Shown piece by piece: positions 1 through 9,863 of a DNA stretch of 64,000 bases; within the stretch, counting starts at the first letter, position 1, and each line of letters starts with the position of its first letter. Location: NCBI GenBank assembly GCA_000023185.1, contig CP001622.1:4006501-4070500 (forward strand), read 5' to 3'. The DNA is from Rhizobium leguminosarum bv. trifolii WSM1325. Lineage in GTDB: Bacteria > Pseudomonadota > Alphaproteobacteria > Rhizobiales > Rhizobiaceae. Made by a program: the position numbers and the translations under genes. The notes under the pieces were generated by a model. It was not told where the DNA came from. It was given only the letters and a program-made list of their open reading frames with translations, and searched no databases.

Positions 1-25
1 GTCCAATCGCAACAAGGAGCGACGC

Positions 26-622
26 ATGCAAACACCCACCAGGCTGGCTGTCATCTACGGAAGCACGAGAGAGGGCCGCATCTGCGACCGGGTGGTCAAA
101 TGGCTGACGCAGGAGCTCCTCCGCTTCCCGCAGTTTGATATCGACATCATCGACCCGCTCGACTTCGCGCTGCCGGCCAACCGCGATGTGACGCACCTAG
201 AAGTCGACAGGCTCGCCGGACGGCTTGGCATGGCCGACGCCTTCATCATCGTCACGCCGGAATATAATCACAGCTTCACCGCCCCGTTGAAATCGATCAT
301 CGATTTCTTCTTCGAGCCCTGGCAGGGCAAGCCGGTCGCCTTCGTTTCCTATGGCGGCATATCCGGCGGCCTGCGCGCCGTCGAACAGCTGCGGCTGGTC
401 TTCGCCGAACTGCACGCCGTCACCATCCGTGATTCGGTCAGCTTTGCCGCACCTTGGAACCGCTTCGATCCAGACGGACGACTCGATAATCCCGCCGATG
501 GAATGCGTTTGCTCGATCGGATGATGGCGAGGCTGGAATGGTGGACGCAGGCGCTCGTCACCGCCCGCAGCAATCGTCCCTATGCCGACATAGAGCGCCG
601 CGCGTCTTTTCAGACACGCTAA
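26..622 (+). CDS. NADPH-dependent FMN reductase-like flavoprotein
   Basis: This 198-aa cytoplasmic protein belongs to the NADPH-dependent FMN reductase/azoreductase family with a flavodoxin-like fold. The N-terminal strand and phosphate loop (YGSTREGR, about residues 11-18) bind FMN, and the family motif PEYNHSF followed by PLKSIIDFF lies near residues 78-95. Such enzymes reduce flavins or quinones with NAD(P)H; the substrate cannot be read from sequence. AAGGAG lies six bases before the ATG. The last ten or so codons, from about IERRASFQTR to the TAA stop, lie inside a RIME1 repeat, so the native C-terminus was probably replaced. No operon partner is visible upstream because the window begins here. 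Confidence 0.85.
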   Translation: MQTPTRLAVIYGSTREGRICDRVVKWLTQELLRFPQFDIDIIDPLDFALPANRDVTHLEVDRLAGRLGMADAFIIVTPEYNHSFTAPLKSIIDFFFEPWQGKPVAFVSYGGISGGLRAVEQLRLVFAELHAVTIRDSVSFAAPWNRFDPDGRLDNPADGMRLLDRMMARLEWWTQALVTARSNRPYADIERRASFQTR

Positions 623-692
623 GGACGCTCTATCACTTTGAATCTGCTCATAATCCTTTCCGAAAATCGATTCCGATTTTCGGGGTTATGCG
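590..692 (+). repeat. RIME1-type intergenic mosaic element (copy A)
   Basis: About 103 bp with two palindromes: an outer ATAGAGCG/CGCTCTAT pair enclosing GCGTCT..AGACACGC, then CCGAAAATCG/CGATTTTCGG. This matches the two-palindrome layout of the rhizobial RIME1 repeats. It overlaps the end of the FMN reductase gene and supplies its stop codon. Confidence 0.8.
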
Positions 693-873
693 CTAGCCGC
701 CTGAGCCAGAAAGCTCCGGTTCCGTTCCCGGCAGGTACGGAACCATTGGGAACACCCGGGCAGATCCTCCGCCCGGGTGTTTTCCGTCACATCCGGTTCA
801 TTCCGACCGCACGGACGGGTTCGCAATTTTGCGGTTGCGGGGAGAAAACCCCGGTGATAGTTTCCGCGCAAAT

Positions 874-968
874 AACAGGGGGGCTCCGTATTGCCGGGGC
901 TGAGATGTGAGGCGCAAGCCTCTGGACCCTTCAAAGCTGATCTGGGTAATGCCAGCGGAGCGAGGTTC
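874..968 (+). promoter_or_regulatory. TPP riboswitch (THI element)
   Basis: The conserved THI-box parts appear in order: GGGGGGCTCC, GGGGCTGAGATG, a short variable stem, GGACCC, and GATCTGGGTAATGCCAGCGG followed by AGCGAGG. It ends two bases before the ATG of the ykoF-like gene, so the purine-rich Shine-Dalgarno segment (GGAGCGAGG, about 957-965) is part of the 3' closing strand. Binding of thiamin pyrophosphate should therefore block translation initiation directly, as in other proteobacterial THI elements. It controls the downstream ykoF-thiXZY genes. The 623-873 stretch before it holds the rest of RIME1 copy A and no gene I can support. Confidence 0.93.
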
Positions 969-970
969 AG

Positions 971-1603
971 ATGTTCTCAGGCGCACAAGTGTCACTCTAT
1001 CCGATGTCCGACAATTTCGTCGGCATCATTCTCGATGCCGTCACGGCGCTCGATCCCTATCGCGACCGGCTGCGCATCGAGACCGATGACATTTCCACAC
1101 TGCTGGTCGGCCCGCCTGACATTCTCTTCGCCGCCATGCACGACCTTTTCGTCGCTGCCGCAAAGACCGGCGAGCATTGCGTGCTGTCCGCTGCGATTTC
1201 ACGCGGCTGCCCCGGCGAGCCCGACGACGCCATCTGCGGCGTCAACCCCTCCCTCGGCCAGGCGGAGCCGCTTGCCGAGCGTATAACAGCCGCACTTGCC
1301 GCGGTTGAAACCACCGCCGAGACCGGACAGCCGACCGCTGCGCAATTCTCGCTCTACGTCATGGGAACCGGTACCCATATGGACGAGATCTACGGCTGCA
1401 TCGACTTCCTGAAGCGCTCCGGCACCTTCGACCGTGCCAAGAATTTCTGCACCAGGCTCTCTGGCGACGCCGGCGCGGTCTTCTCCACCATTCGTGAGGC
1501 CTTCCTTCGCTTCGGCGACCCCGAGGGACATGTGACGCTCGACATCACAGTGTCCGCCAATACAGCGCCGCGCGTCTTTTCAGACGCGCCAAGGACGCTG
1601 TAA
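971..1603 (+). CDS. YkoF-like thiamin/HMP-binding protein
   Basis: This 210-aa soluble protein resembles Bacillus YkoF, which binds thiamin or its pyrimidine moiety (HMP) and is linked to thiamin-precursor transport. It shows the family's internal duplication: each half starts with a similar strand (VSLYPMSDNF near residue 7 and FSLYVMGTGT near 117), consistent with paired ferredoxin-like domains. The start is fixed by the TPP riboswitch immediately upstream and by the N-terminal family match. Family similarity fades after DITVSANT, exactly where RIME1 copy B begins; the final TAPRVFSDAPRTL and the stop are repeat-derived. It is the first gene of the thiamin transport operon. Confidence 0.85.
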   Translation: MFSGAQVSLYPMSDNFVGIILDAVTALDPYRDRLRIETDDISTLLVGPPDILFAAMHDLFVAAAKTGEHCVLSAAISRGCPGEPDDAICGVNPSLGQAEPLAERITAALAAVETTAETGQPTAAQFSLYVMGTGTHMDEIYGCIDFLKRSGTFDRAKNFCTRLSGDAGAVFSTIREAFLRFGDPEGHVTLDITVSANTAPRVFSDAPRTL

Positions 1604-1661
1604 CACTTTAAATTGCTGCATATTTTATCCTTAAATCGATTCCGAATTCAGGAATTATGCA
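1562..1661 (+). repeat. RIME1-type element (copy B)
   Basis: About 100 bp, the same two-palindrome architecture as copy A: ACAGCG/CGCTGT around GCGCGTCT..AGACGCGC, then a decayed AAATCGATTCCGAATT palindrome. It forms the end of the ykoF-like gene and runs up to the GTG start of thiX; the AGGA before that start is repeat sequence. It is therefore transcribed within the thiamin operon. Confidence 0.8.
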
Positions 1662-2498
1662 GTGCCCGACGAAAGCCTGAAACGAACGCTGATGACACTG
1701 CCACAACCATCGGATTCGCGCCTTGCCGCGCTCCGCGCCGCTCTCTACCGGGGCATACCCGCCTTGCTCGCCGGCTGCGTTTTTTTGGCGGCATGGGAAC
1801 TCTATGTCGATCTCTCCGGCATCAAACCGTCCATCCTGCCGGCGCCTTCGCGCATCGTCATGCAGGGCTGGCTGAACCGCGAGGGACTGATTGCCAATAC
1901 CTGGCCGACGCTCGGCGCGACACTCGGTGGTTTCGCCCTGTCGCTGGCCTTCGCCTTCGCCGCCTCGATCCTCATGGATTTCGTGCCCTTCATGCGCCGG
2001 GCATTGCTGCCGGTCTTCATCGCCAGCCAGACCCTGCCGCTGGTGGCGATCGCCCCCCTCGTCGTCCTTTGGTTCGGCTTCGGCCTGTTGCCGAAGATCC
2101 TGCTGGTGGCGCTCGTCACCTTCTTCCCGCTGCTCGTCGCCTTGCTGCAGGGCTATGAATCGACTGACCGCGACATCGCCGAATTGCTGTATTCGATGAA
2201 GGCGAGCCGCTGGCGCATTTTCCGTCTGGCACGGCTTCCCTCCTCGCTGCCCTATTTCTTCGCCGGCCTGCGGATCTCGATCACCTATGCCGTCGTCGGC
2301 GCGATCTTTGCCGAATATGCCGGTGCCGCCCGCGGCCTCGGCATCTATATCCTCAACGCCAAGAACAACTTCCGTCCCGATCTCGTGCTCGCCGCCGTCA
2401 TCGTCAGCGCCGTGCTGACACTCTGCCTCTTCGGGTTGACGCTGATGATCCAGCGCCTCGTTATGCCCTGGCAGCCATCCGGGGAGCAGCGCCGATGA
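1662..2498 (+). CDS. thiX: ABC transporter permease, thiamin-precursor (HMP) uptake
   Basis: A 278-aa inner-membrane permease of the BPD_transp_1/SsuC-like family with about six hydrophobic segments. The cytoplasmic coupling loop lies around residues 160-185 (LLYSMKASRWRIFRLARLPS, an EAA-type motif). Position after a TPP riboswitch and ykoF, together with thiZ and thiY, identifies it as ThiX of the predicted hydroxymethylpyrimidine importer. A GTG start at 1662 has AGGA eight bases upstream inside the RIME repeat; an in-frame ATG at 1692 is the alternative. The stop overlaps thiZ by four bases (ATGA), implying translational coupling. Confidence 0.88.
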   Translation: MPDESLKRTLMTLPQPSDSRLAALRAALYRGIPALLAGCVFLAAWELYVDLSGIKPSILPAPSRIVMQGWLNREGLIANTWPTLGATLGGFALSLAFAFAASILMDFVPFMRRALLPVFIASQTLPLVAIAPLVVLWFGFGLLPKILLVALVTFFPLLVALLQGYESTDRDIAELLYSMKASRWRIFRLARLPSSLPYFFAGLRISITYAVVGAIFAEYAGAARGLGIYILNAKNNFRPDLVLAAVIVSAVLTLCLFGLTLMIQRLVMPWQPSGEQRR

Positions 2499-3307
2499 GC
2501 GATGCAATGGTTGAACTCAGCAACATCTCGAAGTCCTTCGATGGCATGAAGGTGCTGGACGACATTTCACTCGCTGTCGCAAGCGGCGAGTTCGTTTCGA
2601 TCGTTGGCCCATCCGGCTCCGGAAAATCGACGGTGCTGCGACTGCTGACCCAGGCGCTTCGGCCCGATTCCGGCACCATGCTTTTCAAAGGCGCGCCGCT
2701 GGAACAGGCGCCGCATTCCTTCGCCTTCATGCCGCAACGCGATGCGCTGATGCCCTGGCGCCGGATCATCGACAATGCAGCACTCGGTCTCGAAGTGAAA
2801 GGCATGAGCCGTCGCGCGGCCCGCGCCGCTGTCGCGCCGCTGTTCGAGCGCTTCGGCCTTGCAGGCTTCGAGCAACACTATCCCTCCGCGCTGTCAGGCG
2901 GCATGCGCCAGCGCGCCGCGCTGCTGCGCACCGTCGTCCAGACCCAGGACATGCTGCTGCTCGACGAGCCTTTCGGCGCCCTCGACGCGCTGACGCGTAC
3001 GCAGATCCAGGAATGGCTGCAGGGCATGTGGACCGAGCACCGCTGGACGGCGCTGCTGATCACCCATGATGTTCGCGAGGCCGTGTTCCTCTCCGACCGG
3101 ATCTACGTGCTTTCGGCCCGTCCAGCGCGTATCATCCGTGAATTCCGCGTTCCCCTGCCCCGTCCGAGAAGCATCGCCGATCTCGGCTCGCCGGCGGCCC
3201 AGGCGATCGAAACCGAAATCCTGCAAACCCTGCTTCATCCGCTAGAACAGGATGATTTTAGGTCGGTCGGCCTAAAATCTGAATCCTGTTCTAATTTAAA
3301 GAGTTAG
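2495..3307 (+). CDS. thiZ: ABC transporter ATP-binding protein, thiamin-precursor uptake
   Basis: This 270-aa ATPase of the nitrate/sulfonate/taurine-type ABC family powers the ThiXYZ importer from the cytoplasmic side. It shows Walker A GPSGSGKST (about residues 38-46), Q-loop FMPQRDALMPW, signature LSGGMRQRAALL, Walker B LLLDEPFGALD and switch histidine LLITHDVREA. It overlaps thiX by ATGA. The last 20 residues after LLHPLEQDD are encoded by a perfect-armed palindrome (3243-3293), and the TAG stop is the first three bases of the next repeat, so the natural C-terminus has been extended or replaced by repeat DNA. Confidence 0.9.
   Translation: MSDAMVELSNISKSFDGMKVLDDISLAVASGEFVSIVGPSGSGKSTVLRLLTQALRPDSGTMLFKGAPLEQAPHSFAFMPQRDALMPWRRIIDNAALGLEVKGMSRRAARAAVAPLFERFGLAGFEQHYPSALSGGMRQRAALLRTVVQTQDMLLLDEPFGALDALTRTQIQEWLQGMWTEHRWTALLITHDVREAVFLSDRIYVLSARPARIIREFRVPLPRPRSIADLGSPAAQAIETEILQTLLHPLEQDDFRSVGLKSESCSNLKS
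3243..3293 (+). repeat. Palindromic repeat within the 3' end of thiZ
   Basis: Arms TAGAACAGGATGATTTTAGG and CCTAAAATCTGAATCCTGTTCTA flank a short GC-rich loop, giving a hairpin of about 20 bp. It is read in frame as the C-terminal residues of ThiZ. Confidence 0.75.
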
Positions 3308-3355
3308 AGCATGATGTCGTCCGAAAACGCTCACACTTTTCGGCATCATGCTCTA
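3305..3355 (+). repeat. TAGAGCATGATG palindromic repeat (copy 1)
   Basis: TAGAGCATGATG and CATCATGCTCTA form the outer arms, with CCGAAAA/TTTTCGG inside. Related copies lie at 4440-4488 and 59962-60009. The first TAG is the thiZ stop codon. Together with the preceding palindrome it separates the ATPase and binding-protein genes of the operon. Confidence 0.8.
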
Positions 3356-3374
3356 GAGACCTGAGGAGGTCACC

Positions 3375-4385
3375 ATGCTGCTTCTCACCCGTCGCCAGAC
3401 GATCTTCGCCGCCATCGCGGCAAGCGTCGCCGGCCGCACTGCCTTTGCCCAATCGGCGCCCGCAAAGGTTCGCATCGCGCTCGACTGGACGCCCAACACC
3501 AACCATATCGGCATCTATGTCGCCAAGGCGAAGGGCTTCTATGCCGATGCCGGGCTCGATGTCGAGATTCTTCCCTTCACCGATACCAGCGCCGGAACGC
3601 TGGTGTCGAACGGCGTTGCCGATTTCGGCATCAGCAGCGAGATCGAGACGCTGACGCAACGCGCTGGCGGCGGTGACGTGAAGATGGTCTACGGCGTCGT
3701 CCAGACGGAAACCGCACGCCTGATCTTCAAGGGCGGACGCGACGACATCAAGAGCCCGAAAGACCTCGACGGCAAGACCTATGGCGGCTTTGGTGGCACC
3801 TGGGAGAGCGCGCTGATCTCGGCGATGATCCGCAATGACGGCGGCAAAGGCGACGTCAAGACCGTCACCCTCGGCACCTCCGCTTACGAGGCGCTGGACA
3901 ATGGCTCGATCGATTTCACGCTGGAGATCTACACCTGGGAAGGCATCGCTGCCGAACTGGAAAACCGCAAGATCGGCCGCTTCCACTATTCCGATTATGG
4001 CATTCCCGACGAGCAGACGACGGTCATCGTCTCCAGCGACGCCTATCTCTCCGCAAGTCGGGACCACGCCCGCGCCTTCATCCAGGCGACACGAAAGGGT
4101 TATGCCTACTCCGTCGACCATCCCGACGAAGCCTGCGACCTGTTGATCTCTGGAAGCAACGGCGCACTGATGAATACGGAACTGGTAAAGGCTTCTCAGA
4201 AGGCATTGATCGAGGGCCACTTCCTGAAATCCGAGGCCGGTGTGATCGGTAAGCTCGACCCGGCAAAGGCCGAGGCCCTGGGTGGCTTCCTGATCGAGAA
4301 TGGTATTCTGGTCGATGCGAATGGCGCCGCACTCAAGGAGAAGCCGGACTTTTCCACCTATTATACCAACGAACTTCTCGACTGA
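3375..4385 (+). CDS. thiY: Periplasmic thiamin-precursor-binding protein (NMT1/THI5-like)
   Basis: The 336-aa solute-binding component of the predicted HMP ABC importer. A Tat- or Sec-like leader (TRRQTIFAAIAASVAG...TAFAQ, residues about 5-26) directs export. The mature protein starts with VRIALDWTPNTNHIGIYVAK, the hallmark of the NMT1/THI5-like family that binds pyrimidine precursors of thiamin, followed by GLDVEILPF and the DFGISSEIE segment. The start is marked by an ideal AGGAGGT five bases upstream, so translation is likely strong, as expected for a binding protein. It is the last gene after the riboswitch. Formylaminopyrimidine binding is possible instead of HMP. Confidence 0.9.
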   Translation: MLLLTRRQTIFAAIAASVAGRTAFAQSAPAKVRIALDWTPNTNHIGIYVAKAKGFYADAGLDVEILPFTDTSAGTLVSNGVADFGISSEIETLTQRAGGGDVKMVYGVVQTETARLIFKGGRDDIKSPKDLDGKTYGGFGGTWESALISAMIRNDGGKGDVKTVTLGTSAYEALDNGSIDFTLEIYTWEGIAAELENRKIGRFHYSDYGIPDEQTTVIVSSDAYLSASRDHARAFIQATRKGYAYSVDHPDEACDLLISGSNGALMNTELVKASQKALIEGHFLKSEAGVIGKLDPAKAEALGGFLIENGILVDANGAALKEKPDFSTYYTNELLD

Positions 4386-4439
4386 GCCCAACGCCTGCCT
4401 TGCCCGTCGTGACTTTCCGCTGCAAAGTCCGAGACCCCG

Positions 4440-4488
4440 GAGCATGATGTCGTCCGAAAACCGCTCACACTTTTCGGCATCATGCTCT
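4440..4488 (+). repeat. TAGAGCATGATG-family palindromic repeat (copy 2)
   Basis: Nearly identical to the repeat at 3305-3355: GAGCATGATGTCGTCCGAAAA on the left and TTTTCGGCATCATGCTC on the right. It lies between thiY and the acyltransferase gene. Confidence 0.8.
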
Positions 4489-4507
4489 GGGCAGGGCGGG
4501 GGATAAG

Positions 4508-5728
4508 ATGCGACAACAGGAGAGACTGGCCGGAGCGGACTTTCTGCGCGCGACGGCCTGTCTGCTGGTGCTCGCCCACCACTTCGCGCTGCGGCTGGAT
4601 ATGCGCAGAATCCCCGACGAACTCGGACCGGCCGCAAATATCCTCCGCTTCGGCAATTTCGGCGTCGCCATCTTCTTCGTGCTCAGCGGCTTTCTTCTTG
4701 CCTATCCCTTCTGGCGCGCGCTCGACGCGGCCAGCGACATGCCGAGCCTGCGGCATTACACGATACGCAGGATGGCGCGCATCGCTCCGGGCTTCTGGTT
4801 CGCCGCCACCGTCGGCTTCGCCCTCAGCCTAACGCTGCTGGCTCTGCCGCTGACGCCTGAGCTTGTGCTCCGCTACGTCTCCGGGCTGCTGTTCATGAGC
4901 CAATGGCATTGGCGCACCTTGTTTCCTGTCGAAGCCGACGGGCCGCTCTGGTCCATTCCCTTCGAGGTCACCAGCTATGTGCTCCTGCCGGTCTGCTTTC
5001 TCGTGCTGTTTCGTTTGCCTTTCCTGAGGCAGCGCCCGTTGCTTGCCCGCTTCGCCTGGCTTTGCGTCATCACCGGCGTACTCCTCGCCCATGTGCTGAT
5101 CCTGACCTTCCTTCCGCTCGACGACATCGGACGCGGCTGGCAGTATGGCCTGCAGGGCGGGGCTAAGGAGTGGATGCCGAGATATAACCCGATCGGCTTC
5201 TTCGCCGTCTTCGCGCTCGGCGCGCTTGCCGCCGGCGTCGAGGTCATGCTGCCAAGAAGGCGCTCCTCCTGGTTCGATGCCGCAGCGCTCCTCGCCCTCG
5301 CCATTGCCGCCTACCGCCTCGTCATATCGCCCGGCGGCTCCGCCGAAGCCTACGGCTGGCTCGAAATCCCCTACGGTTTTCCGGTCTTTCCACTGGCAGT
5401 CGCAACGGCGCTCGTCTCACTCAGCCATTCACAACGCCTAGGCGTGCTGCTTGACAACGCTCCTGTCCGCTACATCGCAAGGATCTCCTTCGGCATCTAT
5501 ATCTGGCAGGAGATCATCCTGATATTGATCCAGAGGCTCGACCCGGGTTCGTTCGGCGTTTCCTCGGAAAATGTCGTCACTGGCTGGCTGCAGTCTTGCG
5601 GATTGGCGGCAGCGCTCATCCTTCTGGTCGCAACCCTCAGCTACGCGCTGCTGGAAAAGCCGGCGATCCATTTCGGAAGCCGGCTGACATCTCGTCAACC
5701 CAATCGGGCTACTCCTTTCAAAGTATAA
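4508..5728 (+). CDS. Acyltransferase 3 family membrane protein (OafA/YrhL-like)
   Basis: This 406-aa polytopic inner-membrane protein belongs to the acyltransferase_3 family, whose members O-acylate lipopolysaccharide, exopolysaccharide or other glycans. It begins with the family motif RLAGADFLRATACLLVLAHHF, including the catalytic-type histidine pair near residues 24-25, followed by FGNFGVAIFFVLSGFLL. About ten hydrophobic segments follow, with SFGIYIWQE near the end. The following gene is a polysaccharide-initiating sugar transferase, so decoration of a surface polysaccharide is a reasonable inference; the acceptor is unknown. No signal peptide or SGNH domain is present. Confidence 0.88.
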   Translation: MRQQERLAGADFLRATACLLVLAHHFALRLDMRRIPDELGPAANILRFGNFGVAIFFVLSGFLLAYPFWRALDAASDMPSLRHYTIRRMARIAPGFWFAATVGFALSLTLLALPLTPELVLRYVSGLLFMSQWHWRTLFPVEADGPLWSIPFEVTSYVLLPVCFLVLFRLPFLRQRPLLARFAWLCVITGVLLAHVLILTFLPLDDIGRGWQYGLQGGAKEWMPRYNPIGFFAVFALGALAAGVEVMLPRRRSSWFDAAALLALAIAAYRLVISPGGSAEAYGWLEIPYGFPVFPLAVATALVSLSHSQRLGVLLDNAPVRYIARISFGIYIWQEIILILIQRLDPGSFGVSSENVVTGWLQSCGLAAALILLVATLSYALLEKPAIHFGSRLTSRQPNRATPFKV

Positions 5729-5895
5729 ATTTCCCGTAAACGCAACTACAGGCGTTAAGGTTAACGCGGAATACTCCCATTTTTGGCGTCTTTAGGGTTA
5801 TCAAATTCTTATTTATCCCGATGACAAACGATACCTGACCATGTATTTGTCTCCCTGCTGTTCAGTATCGCATCTAAACTTGTGGACCTTGCGTA

Positions 5896-6633
5896 ATGAA
5901 TGCTTTTACTTCGAAGACGAATCCACGCTTCGATCCGTCTCAGCGTCAGGACAAAACCAAGACCCTGGTTATAGCGAACTCCAACATTCGCCAGCCGGAT
6001 AGCTTTTCCCTTATCGAAAGAAAGATGGCTGTGCGGCTGGGCGTGAAGCGGTTGATCGACATCGTCGCCTCAGTCAGCGCCCTCATCGTGCTGGCGCCGC
6101 TTTTTCTGGTAATCGCTCTTTTCATCAAACTCGACGATGGCGGTCCGGTGTTTTTCCGCCAGATCCGCTGGGGGCTGAACGGCCGGAAGATCATGGTCTT
6201 CAAGTTCCGGTCGATGCGTGCGGAAGCTTGCGATCCGAGCGGCATTCAACAGACCGTCAAGGGCGACAGCCGGGTGACAGGCATCGGCTCGGTGCTCCGC
6301 AAGACCAATATCGACGAGCTGCCGCAGCTTTTCAACGTTCTCAGGGGTGAGATGTCGTTGGTCGGCCCGCGCTGCCACGCCATCAATATGCGGGCAGCCG
6401 GTCGGCTCTACGAGGAACTGGTGCCGGACTACCACCACCGCCACATCATGCGCCCCGGCATCACCGGCCTTGCGCAGACGCGCGGCTGGCGCGGCCCGAC
6501 GGCGCGGCCCCTGGCAGCCCGCGCTCGCATCGCCTGCGATATCTATTATGTCAGGAATTTCAGCCTGCTACTCGACCTGAAGATCCTGTTCAAGACGGTC
6601 GTCATCGAGCTGCGCGGTGGAACCGGCTTCTGA
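5896..6633 (+). CDS. Polyprenyl-phosphate sugar phosphotransferase (ExoY/PssA-like)
   Basis: This 245-aa bacterial sugar transferase would transfer a sugar-1-phosphate from a nucleotide sugar to undecaprenyl phosphate, the first step in assembling an exopolysaccharide repeat unit. A single transmembrane segment (about residues 55-80, IVASVSALIVLAPLFLVIAL) is followed by the conserved block: GPVFFRQIRWGLNGR, VFKFRSMR, the LRKTNIDELPQLFNVLRGEMSLVGPR core (about 138-163) and RPGITGLAQTRGWRG. The N-terminal 45 residues are variable, as in this family. The 5729-5895 stretch upstream is AT-richer and probably holds the promoter, but I could not define one. Confidence 0.9.
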   Translation: MNAFTSKTNPRFDPSQRQDKTKTLVIANSNIRQPDSFSLIERKMAVRLGVKRLIDIVASVSALIVLAPLFLVIALFIKLDDGGPVFFRQIRWGLNGRKIMVFKFRSMRAEACDPSGIQQTVKGDSRVTGIGSVLRKTNIDELPQLFNVLRGEMSLVGPRCHAINMRAAGRLYEELVPDYHHRHIMRPGITGLAQTRGWRGPTARPLAARARIACDIYYVRNFSLLLDLKILFKTVVIELRGGTGF

Positions 6634-6670
6634 GACGAAGCCGGCATCACTACCAGAGGTAGGCCGCCCT

Positions 6671-6731
6671 GCAGCGTCACGCGTCTTATCAGACGCGCAA
6701 AGGTCGCATTAGCCCTTTGAATTGTTGCGGC
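6671..6731 (+). repeat. RIME1-like partial element (copy C)
   Basis: Only the first half of the RIME1 layout is present: GCAGCGTC, ACGCGTCTTATCAGACGCG hairpin, then TTTGAATTGTTGC. The second palindrome is missing. It lies between the convergent sugar transferase and atpC genes. Confidence 0.65.
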
Positions 6732-6795
6732 CGCCGCTTAATTTCAACTCGGCCGATAGTGCTGTTTTCCATACATCGACAGATAAAGGCAGAAA

Positions 6796-6821
6796 CAAAA
6801 AAGCGGCCATCGCGGCCGCGT
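6796..6821 (-). terminator. Rho-independent terminator of the atp operon
   Basis: On the minus strand the hairpin GCGGCCGCGATGGCCGC is followed by TTTTTTG, 24 bases after the atpC stop. This is the expected end of the atpHAGDC transcript. Confidence 0.85.
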
Positions 6822-6844
6822 TTCATGGATCTTACCGATTGTAA

Positions 6845-7252
6845 TCAATCCTGTTGAACGACGCCGCGCAGGTGCGTCAGTTCCATGATGAAGTGCTCGA
6901 GCTTCGACTTGTGCTCGTGCAACTCGGCATGTTCGAGTTCCTTGCGGGCGGCCTCGATGCGGCGCGTCAGTTCGTCCTTGTGGAGTTCCTCGACCGGAAC
7001 CGCGGATTCGGCCAGCAATGTGCAGCCGGTCGGCAGGATATCGGCAAAACCGCCGAACACGACGTAGTCCTGCTTCTTGCCGGAGGCCGAACGCACGCTC
7101 ACGACACCCGGTTTGATCGTCGTCATCGTCGGCGCATGGTTTGCCATGACCGTCATCTCGCCTTCAGTCGCGGGGATGACGACCTCGGTCACCATCTCCG
7201 ACAGCAGCAGACGCTCCGGCGAAACGAGCTCAAAGTTGAAATTGTCAGCCAT
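6845..7252 (-). CDS. atpC: ATP synthase F1 epsilon subunit
   Basis: The 135-aa epsilon subunit is part of the central stalk of F1, coupling proton-driven rotation of F0 to ATP synthesis and inhibiting hydrolysis. The N-terminal beta-sandwich (FNFELVSPERLLLSE, EGEMTVMANHAPTMTTIKPGVV) and the C-terminal helical hairpin rich in E, K and H (about residues 85-135) are typical. The start codon overlaps the stop of the small upstream gene (TGATG), so translation is coupled to that gene rather than directly to atpD. It is the last gene of the operon and is followed by a strong terminator. Confidence 0.97.
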   Translation of the reverse strand: MADNFNFELVSPERLLLSEMVTEVVIPATEGEMTVMANHAPTMTTIKPGVVSVRSASGKKQDYVVFGGFADILPTGCTLLAESAVPVEELHKDELTRRIEAARKELEHAELHEHKSKLEHFIMELTHLRGVVQQD

Positions 7253-7490
7253 CAGTGACTTACCTTCTCGGCTATGGCGTTCGCATCTTGCAATTTAGTC
7301 CCGCAGAACGGGCAGTGCATTATCGCTTGGTCGAGATAACCGAGGCCTTCCTCGCTCTGGACCAGCCCCACCACCATCATCAGCACGCCATTATCGGCGC
7401 GATAGACGGTCGGCGCTGCCGGTTCCGGAAGATCCGCCACGACCCCTTTCAGGGAGTCGCAGCAGAATATCTCGTCTAGCGCATCGCTCA

Positions 7491-7491
<1 letters not shown>
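7252..7491 (-). CDS. Unrecognised 79-aa protein embedded between atpD and atpC
   Basis: This small soluble protein has no family I recognise. Visible features are a CC pair at residues 10-11, a hydrophobic stretch NGVLMMVVGLV, and HCPFCGTKL near residue 59, which looks like half of a zinc-binding knuckle. Its start overlaps the atpD stop (TAATG) and its stop overlaps the atpC start (TGATG), so it is translated as part of the F1 operon between beta and epsilon. The tight coupling on both sides makes it very likely a real gene. A role in ATP synthase assembly or regulation is only an inference from position. Confidence 0.75.
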
Positions 7492-9835
<2,344 letters not shown>

Positions 9836-9863
9836 CCGTGATCCGTCCTAACTTAGGGCCTGA

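Noticed and set aside
638..910. A 90-codon frame before the ykoF gene
   Set aside because: It lies over the RIME1 second palindrome and the TPP riboswitch, with no homology.
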